Notes: a model not told the origin generated them from the letters alone. A DNA stretch of 8,401 bases from Planctomycetota bacterium (GCA_021818565.1 JAKATV010000063.1:1-8401); one strand, 5' to 3'. Positions 1 to 5,956 are shown, counted from the first letter of the stretch. Translations and numbers: made by a program.

Positions 1-423
1 CTTAATTACATTAAACTTGATGGCGATATCGCGTGTCTGGTCAATGGTGCCGGCCTGGCCATGGCCACCATGGATGTTATTCAGTTGCACGGTGGGAAAC
101 CGGCCAACTTTTTAGATGTTGGCGGGGGCGTGAAAGCCGAAGGGGCCATTGAAGCCTTTCGCATCATCCTTTCGGATAAGAAGGTGCGGGGAATTCTGGT
201 GAATATTTTTGGCGGTATCGCGCGCTGTGATCTTATTGCTGAGGCGCTTATACAAGCGGGGCGGGAAGTTGGCTTTAAGGTTCCGGTGGTGGTGCGCCTG
301 GAAGGCACCAACGTGGAAGCGGCCCGTAAAATATTAGCGGCATCGCAAGGTGACCTCCCGACACTGCAAGTGGCCGGCGATTTGAATGATGCCGCAAAAA
401 AAATTGTTTCGGCCACGCGCTAA
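1..423 (+). CDS. sucC: Succinyl-CoA synthetase beta subunit, 3' part (5' end outside window)
   Basis: Reading from base 1 in the frame that stops at TAA 421-423 gives 140 residues of the C-terminal CoA-ligase domain of the ADP/GDP-forming succinyl-CoA synthetase beta chain. Family hallmarks are 'CLVNGAGLAMATMD' at the start of the fragment, 'LHGGKPANFLDVGGG' (the beta-subunit loop near the active site), and 'GILVNIFGGIARCDLIA', followed by 'VVVRLEGTNVEAARKIL'. The subunit pairs with SucD to convert succinyl-CoA, ADP (or GDP) and phosphate to succinate, CoA and NTP in the TCA cycle, in the cytoplasm. The ATP-grasp domain that decides nucleotide preference lies upstream of the window, so ATP versus GTP use cannot be judged. 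The end of the protein is intact. sucD follows 31 bases downstream, the usual sucCD order. Confidence 0.96.
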   Translation, partial: LNYIKLDGDIACLVNGAGLAMATMDVIQLHGGKPANFLDVGGGVKAEGAIEAFRIILSDKKVRGILVNIFGGIARCDLIAEALIQAGREVGFKVPVVVRLEGTNVEAARKILAASQGDLPTLQVAGDLNDAAKKIVSATR

Positions 424-454
424 GCGCCGCCGTCCATCAACAGGAGAATGACTG

Positions 455-1354
455 ATGTCCATTTTGGTTAATAAAAATACCCGCGTGATCTGTCAGGGAA
501 TTACCGGCAGCGGGGGTGGTGCGTTCCACACGCGGGGATGTTTGGATTATGGCACGAAAATGGTCGGGGGCACCAGCCCCGGCAAGGGCGGCACGAAAGA
601 CGCCAATGGCTTACCCGTATTTGATACGGTGGACCAGGCTGTGCGAGCCACCGGCGCAGACGCCACGATGATTTTTGTTCCGCCGCCATTTGCCGCCGAC
701 GCCATTTGTGAAGCTGCCGCCGCAGGGATTAAACTTATCGTGGCGATCACCGAAGGAATTCCAGTATTGGATATGGTGAAGGCCAAAAAGTTTCTGGCGG
801 ATTTCGGTACTTCGGTGAAGCTTGTGGGTCCGAATTGTCCTGGCGTTATCACGCCGGGTGAATGTAAAATTGGTATCATGCCGGGTTATATTCACACTCC
901 GGCGCAAAAAGGAAAAAAATCAGTTGGCATTGTCAGCCGCTCCGGTACGTTGACTTACGAAGCAGTCTGGCAGACCACGGAACTCGGCTGGAGCCAAAGT
1001 ACGTGCGTGGGCATTGGCGGTGATCCGGTCAAGGGCATGGACTTTATTGATGTTCTTGAGTTGTTCCAAGCCGATCCATTAACCGACGCCATTGTCATGA
1101 TTGGCGAAATCGGTGGGGCGGCGGAGGAAGCCGCGGCGGCGTATATCAAAAAAGCGGTTACCAAGCCGGTGGTCGGGTTTATTGCCGGTCGCACCGCGCC
1201 GCCGGGGAAGCGCATGGGCCATGCCGGAGCCATTATCAGCGGCGGTGAGGGCACAGCGGAAAGTAAAATTGCCGCCATGCGCCAGGCCGGTATTCGTGTT
1301 GCCGATTCGCCGGCGGACATTGGCAAATGCCTGCATGAAACAACCGGAGGATAA
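455..1354 (+). CDS. sucD: Succinyl-CoA synthetase alpha subunit
   Basis: 299 residues, close to the usual 288-300. The N-terminal CoA-binding Rossmann domain carries 'VICQGITGSGGGAFHT' (residues 11-26) and 'YGTKMVGGTSPGKGG' (32-46). 'GPNCPGVITPGE' lies at about 125-136. The catalytic phosphohistidine is His256 in 'GHAGAIISGGEGTAESK', the residue that shuttles phosphate from succinyl phosphate to the nucleotide. ATG 455 is preceded by AGGAGA (442-447) at 7 bases, which fixes the start. Compared with the E. coli protein as I recall it, the CoA-binding loop is one residue longer (GSGGGAFH against GSQGTFH) and there is another one-residue insertion near residue 50; the reading frame is otherwise clean. 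Together with sucC it forms the TCA-cycle enzyme. The DNA glycosylase gene begins 6 bases after the stop. Confidence 0.97.
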   Translation: MSILVNKNTRVICQGITGSGGGAFHTRGCLDYGTKMVGGTSPGKGGTKDANGLPVFDTVDQAVRATGADATMIFVPPPFAADAICEAAAAGIKLIVAITEGIPVLDMVKAKKFLADFGTSVKLVGPNCPGVITPGECKIGIMPGYIHTPAQKGKKSVGIVSRSGTLTYEAVWQTTELGWSQSTCVGIGGDPVKGMDFIDVLELFQADPLTDAIVMIGEIGGAAEEAAAAYIKKAVTKPVVGFIAGRTAPPGKRMGHAGAIISGGEGTAESKIAAMRQAGIRVADSPADIGKCLHETTGG

Positions 1355-1360
1355 CGCCTT

Positions 1361-2281
1361 ATGGAGGGGCCTGAAGTTGACGCGCTGTCTTTTCGCCTCT
1401 CGGCTCTTGCCGGCCGTCAGTGGGTGGATCGCATTGACGTGCCGGCCCACCGCTGGCAGGCCAATGTACTGCTCAAACACTGCTCGGGCAAACGCATTAA
1501 TCAAATTTATTCTCAGGGCCGCTGGTTGCTGTGGAATTTCAGCCATGGCGTAAGCTGGGCTATTTATCCCTTAAAGCGTTGGCATTGGAGCGCTCAATGG
1601 ACCGACGCCGGTAAACCTCCGGCACCAGGTTGGATGGAAAATATTTCTCCATTATCCACCGCTGTCGGCCGGCGGCCATTGCTGCGTATTACGCTTGAAA
1701 ATGGCGGGTGCCTCATACTATCTGGGCGTCCATTATTAGTGGTATTATCAACCGAGAAGCTTTATCGTCATCCATCACTGGCCGGCCTTGGTCCCAAGTT
1801 ATCGGATGAATTCCTCACGGATGAAATATGGGAGAAGCGATTACGGCTGCTGACCGGCGATAAGACCATTTCGCAGGCCATTATGGATGAGTCGGTCATT
1901 GCGGGAATCAGCAACCAGACCAAATGTGAAATGCTTTTTGCCGGGGCAATTCATCCCGCGGCACGCATGGGCAGCATTGAATCCCGGCAGCTGCGGGAAA
2001 TATTTTCCGCAGCCCGGCGACGGGGTGAGCTTCTATATCGGGCATCTCTGGAGGGACACAGTGCACGCGAACTGCCCCGCCTGGTGTATGATCGCGCGGG
2101 CGAACCATGCGGGCGTTGTGCAACGAGCATTGTCGCCGAACGCTGTGGTCGCGATGGCTTATGGAGCTGGTTCTGTCCGCGTTGCCAGAAGCTTCCGCAG
2201 CAGCCCATGCTGTTTGGTGTTGAACCGGTGGCTGCTGCGATGCCAGAACCTGAACCATTCAGCGGCACCGCTCTAAAGTGA
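1361..2281 (+). CDS. Divergent Fpg/Nei-family DNA glycosylase homologue
   Basis: 306 residues with the overall architecture of formamidopyrimidine-DNA glycosylase/endonuclease VIII. There is an N-terminal GPEV segment and a beta-sandwich domain ending near 'LGPKLSDEF' (143-151). The helix-two-turn-helix region is 'KTISQAIMDESVIAGISNQ...GAIHPAAR' (about 168-202). The C-terminal zinc finger has Cys250, Cys253, Cys272 and Cys275, ending in 'FCPRCQK'. Family members excise oxidised bases using an N-terminal proline as nucleophile. Here the N-terminus reads MEGPEV, so that proline is absent; the codon before ATG 1361 is CTT and a stop lies two codons further up, so no in-frame extension can supply it. 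The usual Lys of 'GK(Y/H)LL' is Arg54, and the zinc-finger Arg position reads Leu (DGLWSWFC). The likely ribosome site GGAGG (1346-1350) lies inside the end of sucD. Family membership is secure; catalytic activity and substrate are not. Confidence 0.85.
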   Translation: MEGPEVDALSFRLSALAGRQWVDRIDVPAHRWQANVLLKHCSGKRINQIYSQGRWLLWNFSHGVSWAIYPLKRWHWSAQWTDAGKPPAPGWMENISPLSTAVGRRPLLRITLENGGCLILSGRPLLVVLSTEKLYRHPSLAGLGPKLSDEFLTDEIWEKRLRLLTGDKTISQAIMDESVIAGISNQTKCEMLFAGAIHPAARMGSIESRQLREIFSAARRRGELLYRASLEGHSARELPRLVYDRAGEPCGRCATSIVAERCGRDGLWSWFCPRCQKLPQQPMLFGVEPVAAAMPEPEPFSGTALK

Positions 2282-2313
2282 GCAAAATGGCGGATTTCAG
2301 GGGAGATCATCCA

Positions 2314-2985
2314 ATGAAGATGTCTTCATCCACTATGACCGCAGCAATACTGGGCGCGGGAGCCGCGTGGCTTGGGCTTGTTGCGACAGCCGCGGGATGG
2401 CGTTGGACCAGCCAGACGTTGGCCGGACCGGCTTGGGAAGATGCGTGGCTATATACCAACATGACTTTAGCAATGTGTCTGTTTGTCCTTTTTCCGATGA
2501 TGCTTGCGTCAGTGACTTTCGCCGGGGGTGACAATCGAAGAAGTTGTTCATTCCGAAGCGGGCTTGCGCTACTGGCAGCGGCTGTTCCGATGCTGATAAC
2601 GGCCGCTTGGTTAAACCAGACTTCCGTTCCCATACTGATGAATGTATCAGCCATACAAATCGCGTTTGCAATTTTTGCCGTTGGCTTAAGTATGTGGAGC
2701 GTCGAGTTCCACGGCACGGGGCGTATAGTGAGTCTCGGTGCGGCGGCGGGGCTATTTTTGCTGCCGCCGGGAATTGCCCTGATTCAGGCGGCAAATTTTC
2801 CTTGGCTGATCGGTGGCCTGTGGGGGCGCTGGCTGACGTTATTTCCCGCCCCGATTATCCAACTGGCCTGTCATAGCGCACTAAATGAAAGCACTGTCGG
2901 ATGGATCGTCGGGGCATACAGCGTCATTGGTATGACGATGTTTTTTCACGGCATTCAGTGGTGTGAGCACAGAATTTCTCCGTGA
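2314..2985 (+). CDS. Unrecognised polytopic membrane protein
   Basis: I do not recognise this family. The frame opens at GTG 2278, overlapping the glycosylase stop, but ATG 2314 has the better ribosome site (AGGGGAGA at 2299-2306, 7 bases away), giving 223 residues. The protein is strongly hydrophobic, with about six or seven predicted membrane segments at roughly residues 8-28, 45-68, 84-102, 110-130, 138-158, a less clear one around 165-190, and 199-219. A soluble Asn/Arg-rich loop (GGDNRRSC) lies between the second and third. No catalytic or transport motif is visible. It is probably the last gene of the sucCD-glycosylase transcript, because a convergent gene follows and a hairpin lies just after the stop. 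Nothing in the sequence links it functionally to those genes beyond position. The alternative starts GTG 2278 and ATG 2287 would add 12 or 9 mostly polar residues. Confidence 0.75.
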   Translation: MKMSSSTMTAAILGAGAAWLGLVATAAGWRWTSQTLAGPAWEDAWLYTNMTLAMCLFVLFPMMLASVTFAGGDNRRSCSFRSGLALLAAAVPMLITAAWLNQTSVPILMNVSAIQIAFAIFAVGLSMWSVEFHGTGRIVSLGAAAGLFLLPPGIALIQAANFPWLIGGLWGRWLTLFPAPIIQLACHSALNESTVGWIVGAYSVIGMTMFFHGIQWCEHRISP

Positions 2986-2988
2986 GGC

Positions 2989-3003
2989 ATCCGAACGTCG
3001 GAT
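2989..3003. terminator. Hairpin after the membrane-protein gene, possible weak terminator
   Basis: ATCCGA-ACG-TCGGAT is a perfect 6-bp hairpin with a 3-base loop, beginning 3 bases after the stop of the membrane-protein gene. Only TATT follows, not a real T-run. It may act as a weak or factor-assisted transcript end, or stabilise the 3' end. The placement at a convergent junction supports a transcript-end role, but the call is tentative. Confidence 0.35.
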
Positions 3004-3077
3004 TATTCAGAATCAGCCGTGACGGTAGTGAGCCTCCGCGTAAACCTCAAGTGTATAGCGCGCCCGACTCAAGGCTG

Positions 3078-3114
3078 CCGCATTGAGCTACGTAGCTACG
3101 TAGCGGTATTGCGG
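3078..3114. repeat. Extended palindrome in the convergent spacer
   Basis: A perfect 18-bp palindrome (GCTACGTAGCTACGTAGC, 3087-3104), which can also be read as the 8-mer GCTACGTA repeated 2.25 times, is flanked by outer arms CCGCA (3078-3082) and TGCGG (3110-3114). The whole can fold as a long imperfect hairpin on either strand. A second, distant pair, GCATCCG (2987-2993) and CGGATGC (3112-3118), brackets most of the spacer. It lies between the stops of two convergent genes, 8 bases from the end of mqnA, so a bidirectional transcript-end structure or a dispersed repeat unit fits best. No T-run is present on either strand. Confidence 0.5.
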
Positions 3115-3122
3115 ATGCTGTG

Positions 3123-3935
3123 TTATGCCATATATTGAATCGGGCGATGCACGCGCAGCAAGTGGTGCTTGGCGGCAAGTTCAAAGAACTTTTCGATTCC
3201 CAGCCGACAGCGAGGGGTAACAACATATTGTAGGTACTCGGTGAAATAACGGCGAGCCAAATCCGTCGGCCAGCGCTTCTCTTGGGCATATTTGGCCACG
3301 AGGTGATCAGTCATTTCTCCGCCGCGCCGGCGGGCCTCGGCTAAAAGTTCGGCCAAATCGGCATCAGCTTTATCCATGGGCATCATCCACATGGCAAATA
3401 CAAAAGGCAGGCCCGTAAGCCGTTTCCATTGTTCGCCTAGATCCAATTGAAATGGGTAATCTTTTTCCGCCGGAGCGCCGTTGACCACCTTATCACCGAT
3501 TAACAGTAGCGTTTTCGCGTCCATCGGTGGAGGATTATACATGTTGGCGGCCCTTAGTTCCGGAGCGCGGTTATAAAGTTCCCGCAAAACCACCTGCGCC
3601 AGAATGACGCTGGTATGGCTGTCCGTATCGGCATACAGATGCGTTATTTCATGGGGGGGGACTTTGGAAAAAATCCGAACGGTCAGCGTCGGCCCGTCAC
3701 AACAAATTGCACCACCAGGGGAAAATATCACCGGTACCGGGCAATTCTGATAGTCGACGATCGGCATCAGGGCCGCATCCACCTGCCGGGCGGCCATCAA
3801 GTCCACCAGCCGCGCTGGAACCGCAAAGTGAACTTCCACGTCCGGTCGATCCACCAGCGGATCAATCAGCGGCTTGGAATTCAGATAAGAAACACAACCT
3901 ACCACAAAATGTTTACCTGGTGCATATTGAGGCAT
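3123..3935 (-). CDS. mqnA: Chorismate dehydratase MqnA (futalosine menaquinone pathway)
   Basis: 270 residues, about the family norm. Family signatures are 'VGCVSYLNSKPLI' (12-24), 'DSHTSVILAQVVLREL' (105-120), 'LLIGDKV' (144-150) and 'DLGEQWKRLTGLPFVFAMW' (165-183). MqnA has a periplasmic-binding-protein-like fold but acts in the cytoplasm; it removes water from chorismate to give 3-[(1-carboxyvinyl)oxy]benzoate, the entry step of the futalosine route to menaquinone. ATG 3935 is chosen over the upstream TTG 3941 because AGGAG (3942-3946) then lies at the right distance of 6 bases; from the TTG it would abut the start codon. It lies 48 bases after the DUF190 gene, with no terminator visible between, so it probably shares the crcB transcript. 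No other futalosine gene (mqnB, C, D, E) is in the window. The related enzyme MqnD is an alternative, but the SYLNSKPL and FVFAMW motifs favour MqnA. Confidence 0.9.
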   Translation of the reverse strand: MPQYAPGKHFVVGCVSYLNSKPLIDPLVDRPDVEVHFAVPARLVDLMAARQVDAALMPIVDYQNCPVPVIFSPGGAICCDGPTLTVRIFSKVPPHEITHLYADTDSHTSVILAQVVLRELYNRAPELRAANMYNPPPMDAKTLLLIGDKVVNGAPAEKDYPFQLDLGEQWKRLTGLPFVFAMWMMPMDKADADLAELLAEARRRGGEMTDHLVAKYAQEKRWPTDLARRYFTEYLQYVVTPRCRLGIEKFFELAAKHHLLRVHRPIQYMA

Positions 3936-3983
3936 GTACAACTCCTATATTTGCCGGCATGGGTATTCCGTCGCACGCAAGGG

Positions 3984-4751
3984 TCAGATGGTTTTCTTCG
4001 CCTCATTGGCGGGATTATGGCGATACATCACGATGCGAACTTCTTCCATTGTAATCATGCCATCGCGCACCATGGTGTCCAGCAGCGGCAGCAGAGTTTC
4101 AATTTTATTGCGGGCATCAACAATTTCAATGACAATCGGCAGATCGGAGGACATCGCCAGCACACGATCATTATGTATGACGCTGTTGGCACCAAAGCCC
4201 ATGGAGCCTTGCAGCACGGTGGCCCCGCTGATGCCCAGTTCGCGCGCTTTCTTAACGATCGCCTCGTGAAGCGGTTGGTGTTCAAAGCGGTCCGATTCGC
4301 CAATAAATATCCGCAGCAATACGCCGGTGGAATCCGTGTGCATGTTCAATACCCCTTGAATGTCAGGCAATGTGCTTAAGGGTTTCACCCCACTTAATAG
4401 TTGAGGCTGCTTGCCGGTGGTGTCTTCATCGTTGCGGTACATTATTACCCCGGCTCGTTCCAGCGTAATCAGGCCGTGGCGCATCATATTTGCGGTAATG
4501 TCGCTTAGAAACGCCACGAGTTTTTCGCCGTCATCCACGCATTCGACTATCACCGGCGAATCGCCGACGAGTTTGAGTTCGCTGTGACTTACCAGTCCAC
4601 GAGACCCAAATCCCATGATGCCCCGCAACACCGTTATGCCTGAAAGTTTACGTCTGGACGCTTCCTGCACGACACGCTCATACGCCGGCGCGAAGTGATA
4701 AAGATCCGCGCTTCGCATATAGAGCCGCAGGAGTACCTTTTCGCCAATCAT
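3984..4751 (-). CDS. Protein of two fused DUF190 domains, linked to crcB
   Basis: 255 residues made of two copies of the DUF190 domain (PII-like fold), at about residues 1-106 and 141-246, joined by a linker of about 35 residues. The copies align directly: 'LLRLYMRSADLYHFAPAYERVVQEA' with 'LLRIFIGESDRFEHQPLHEAIVKKA'; 'LSGITVLRGIMGFGSRG' with 'ISGATVLQGSMGFGANS'; 'SPVIVECVDD' with 'LPIVIEIVDA'; and 'GLITLERAGVIMYR' with 'GMITMEEVRIVMYR'. DUF190 proteins are usually single-domain, about 100-130 residues, and are often encoded beside crcB; their biochemical role is not settled, and a regulatory or ligand-sensing role like PII proteins is only inferred. The start ATG 4751 has GGCGGA at 7 bases. 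The gene lies 28 bases after crcB, in the same direction and presumably on the same riboswitch-controlled transcript. No signal peptide or membrane segment is visible, so it is likely cytoplasmic. Confidence 0.88.
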   Translation of the reverse strand: MIGEKVLLRLYMRSADLYHFAPAYERVVQEASRRKLSGITVLRGIMGFGSRGLVSHSELKLVGDSPVIVECVDDGEKLVAFLSDITANMMRHGLITLERAGVIMYRNDEDTTGKQPQLLSGVKPLSTLPDIQGVLNMHTDSTGVLLRIFIGESDRFEHQPLHEAIVKKARELGISGATVLQGSMGFGANSVIHNDRVLAMSSDLPIVIEIVDARNKIETLLPLLDTMVRDGMITMEEVRIVMYRHNPANEAKKTI

Positions 4752-4779
4752 CAGTTTGTCCGCCCATGTCCGCGCGTGT

Positions 4780-5169
4780 TTAACTCATTCGCTGACCTAG
4801 TATAACCCCCAGTCGCACCGCGATCAGTCCGATCACGATACTGCTGACAATATAGAGCATGCCCCGCAATGCCTGCCCTTCGCTGAGCATTCGATCCGAT
4901 TCAAACATATAGGTTGAAAATGTCGTGTAGGCTCCAACAAAGCCCACCGCAATACCCAAACGAATCGGATCGGGAATATTCATCCGCGGTTGCGCCCAGG
5001 TCATGAACCATCCAAGAATAAAACATCCGCTGATATTGATAAAAAATGTGCCAAACGGAAACAATGCCGCATATCGACCGCACAACCGGCTGATTCCGTA
5101 CCGCGCCATCGCCCCCAGAAAGCCGAATAACCCGATGGACAAACAAATTAATAGCTCATTTTTTTTCAC
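4780..5169 (-). CDS. crcB: Fluoride ion channel CrcB/Fluc
   Basis: 129 residues from GTG 5169, the normal CrcB length, with four hydrophobic helices. Diagnostic motifs are 'GAMARYGISRL' near the N-terminus, 'PFGTFFINISGCFILGW' in the second helix (pore Asn), and 'GFVGAYTTFSTYMFE' in the third (the break and the Phe-box region that lines the fluoride path). CrcB proteins form dual-topology dimers in the inner membrane and let fluoride out of the cytoplasm. GTG 5169 is preferred because AGGGA lies 7 bases upstream; the in-frame GTG 5193 would add eight residues and lies only 6 bases after the attenuator T-run. A fluoride riboswitch in the leader confirms the assignment. The DUF190 gene follows in the same direction. 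Confidence 0.95.
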   Translation of the reverse strand: MKKNELLICLSIGLFGFLGAMARYGISRLCGRYAALFPFGTFFINISGCFILGWFMTWAQPRMNIPDPIRLGIAVGFVGAYTTFSTYMFESDRMLSEGQALRGMLYIVSSIVIGLIAVRLGVILGQRMS

Positions 5170-5199
5170 GCCATATTCCCTACCACGCAGCACGCAAAC

Positions 5200-5231
5200 A
5201 AAAAAACCCCGATGGATTATCTCCGCCGAGG
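5200..5231 (-). terminator. Intrinsic attenuator of the fluoride riboswitch
   Basis: On the minus strand CCTCGG pairs with TCGGGG (two G-T wobbles). After one C-A mismatch, GGA pairs with TCC around a GATAA loop, and a run of seven T follows (5206 down to 5200). It ends 30 bases before the crcB start, so it is a leader terminator rather than a gene end. Its 5' arm can alternatively pair with 5242-5252, the basis for a fluoride-dependent switch. Confidence 0.75.
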
Positions 5232-5241
5232 TTACAACAGC

Positions 5242-5269
5242 ACTCCCGGCGACTTCATTCGCCAGGAGT
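5242..5269 (-). promoter_or_regulatory. Switching hairpin that competes with the fluoride pseudoknot
   Basis: ACTCCTGGCGA (5269-5259) pairs over 11 positions (one T-G) with TCGCCGGGAGT (5252-5242) around an ATGAAG loop. Its first five bases are exactly the ACTCC that the aptamer needs for its pseudoknot, so the two folds exclude each other. Its 3' arm can alternatively pair for about 8 bp with CTCGGCGG at the 5' arm of the downstream terminator. The inferred logic is as follows. With fluoride, ACTCC is held in the aptamer and the 3' arm blocks the terminator, so crcB is on. Without fluoride, this hairpin forms and the terminator is free. The pairings are seen directly; the logic is inference. 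Confidence 0.7.
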
Positions 5270-5317
5270 CATCAGTTCCGAAAAAAACGGAACGGTTCAG
5301 GTGAACTCCATCACCCT
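5264..5317 (-). promoter_or_regulatory. Fluoride riboswitch aptamer (crcB motif)
   Basis: The minus-strand sequence matches the crcB-motif consensus part by part. The first stem-loop GGTG-ATGGAGTT-CACC is followed by the conserved TGAACCG joint. The second stem GTTCCG/CGGAAC has a seven-T loop, and the conserved tail is CTGATGACTCCT. The loop GGAGT (5309-5305) is complementary to ACTCC (5269-5265), giving the pseudoknot that encloses the fluoride-magnesium cluster in known structures. It lies downstream of a promoter and upstream of crcB, the classic target. Confidence 0.95.
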
Positions 5318-5336
5318 TTGAATTCTAACGATCCAA

Positions 5337-5366
5337 AGCATAGCAGCCCGCAAGCACCTGCGTCAA
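5337..5366 (-). promoter_or_regulatory. Sigma70-type promoter of the fluoride operon
   Basis: Minus strand TTGACG (5366-5361), an 18-base spacer, then TATGCT (5342-5337). Transcription would start near 5330, about a dozen bases before the riboswitch aptamer, which is the expected geometry. Confidence 0.7.
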
Positions 5367-5390
5367 GAGTCATCGATTTCTTGGGTGATT

Positions 5391-5526
5391 AGGGCGTGGC
5401 AATGAATCAGGGCAGACCGCCAACGTGCACCTTTCCAAAGCAAACCATTGTCTTTGCGCCAGGATTGATGCCGTCAATTTCGCGGCTCGCCCGGAAATAT
5501 GACCACGCCCATTGATTGCCCACGCT
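5391..5526. repeat. Long imperfect inverted repeat between thioredoxin and the fluoride operon
   Basis: GCGTGGCAATGAATCAGGG (5394-5412) is nearly the reverse complement of CCCATTGATTGCCCACGC (5508-5525): about 16 pairs with one mismatch and two small bulges. Inside lies the small perfect hairpin ATTGA-TGCCG-TCAAT (5465-5479). No open reading frame is convincing and no T-run is present. On the minus strand it follows the thioredoxin stop, so it may be a transcript 3' structure, or chance. Confidence 0.35.
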
Positions 5527-5530
5527 CGCT

Positions 5531-5866
5531 TTATTGGGCGGTTAGCGCATCCAGCGCCGCTTTGAATTCGCGTTCGGGCTGCAGGCCGACAAATTTCTTT
5601 GCGATTTGGCCCTTATTAAACAGAATCACCGTGGGAATTGCGCTAATATTAAATTTCATGGCGGTATTGCGGTTGGCATCGGTATCTACTTTACCGACCT
5701 TTACCTTGCCTTGGTATTCCGCCGCAATTTTTTCAATGGTCGGTGCCAACATCCGGCACGGCCCGCACCATTCGGCCCAAAAATCCACCAGCACCGGTTG
5801 GGTGCTGTCCAAAACCTGCTTCTGAAAGGTTTCATCCGAGAGAGTTAACACGTTTTCGCTGGCCAT
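5531..5866 (-). CDS. trxA: Thioredoxin
   Basis: 111 residues, a complete single-domain thioredoxin. The redox motif is 'FWAEWCGPC' with Cys34 and Cys37; the buried Asp28 and cis-proline loop 'ISAIPTVILF' are present, and 'VGKVDTDANRNTAMKFNI' and 'FNKGQIAKKFVGLQP' follow the usual order. It reduces protein disulfides (ribonucleotide reductase, peroxiredoxins and others) in the cytoplasm using thioredoxin reductase, which is not in this window. There is no signal peptide. ATG 5866 is chosen over in-frame TTG 5881 because GGAGAA lies 7 bases before it. The gene has its own strong promoter and probably is not co-transcribed with the fluoride operon, which has a separate promoter. Confidence 0.96.
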   Translation of the reverse strand: MASENVLTLSDETFQKQVLDSTQPVLVDFWAEWCGPCRMLAPTIEKIAAEYQGKVKVGKVDTDANRNTAMKFNISAIPTVILFNKGQIAKKFVGLQPEREFKAALDALTAQ

Positions 5867-5917
5867 AGCCAAGTTCTCCAAAACTAGTCGTCGCCATTAT
5901 TCAGTTGCGACAGGAAA

Positions 5918-5946
5918 ATGCTAGACGCGCAATGCCCAAGTGTCAA
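5918..5946 (-). promoter_or_regulatory. Strong sigma70-type promoter of the thioredoxin gene
   Basis: Minus strand TTGACA (5946-5941, perfect -35), a 17-base spacer, then TAGCAT (5923-5918). Transcription would start near 5911, giving a leader of about 45 bases before ATG 5866. Confidence 0.75.
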
Positions 5947-5956
5947 ATCGGATGAC

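Noticed and set aside
3615..4379. Long plus-strand frame of 254 residues opposite mqnA and DUF190
   Set aside because: It is a His/Gln-rich antisense shadow of two well-identified genes, with no homology pattern of its own.
5170..5193. Earlier GTG start of crcB
   Set aside because: It falls just after the attenuator T-run without a ribosome site, whereas GTG 5169 has AGGGA at 7 bases and gives the normal protein length.
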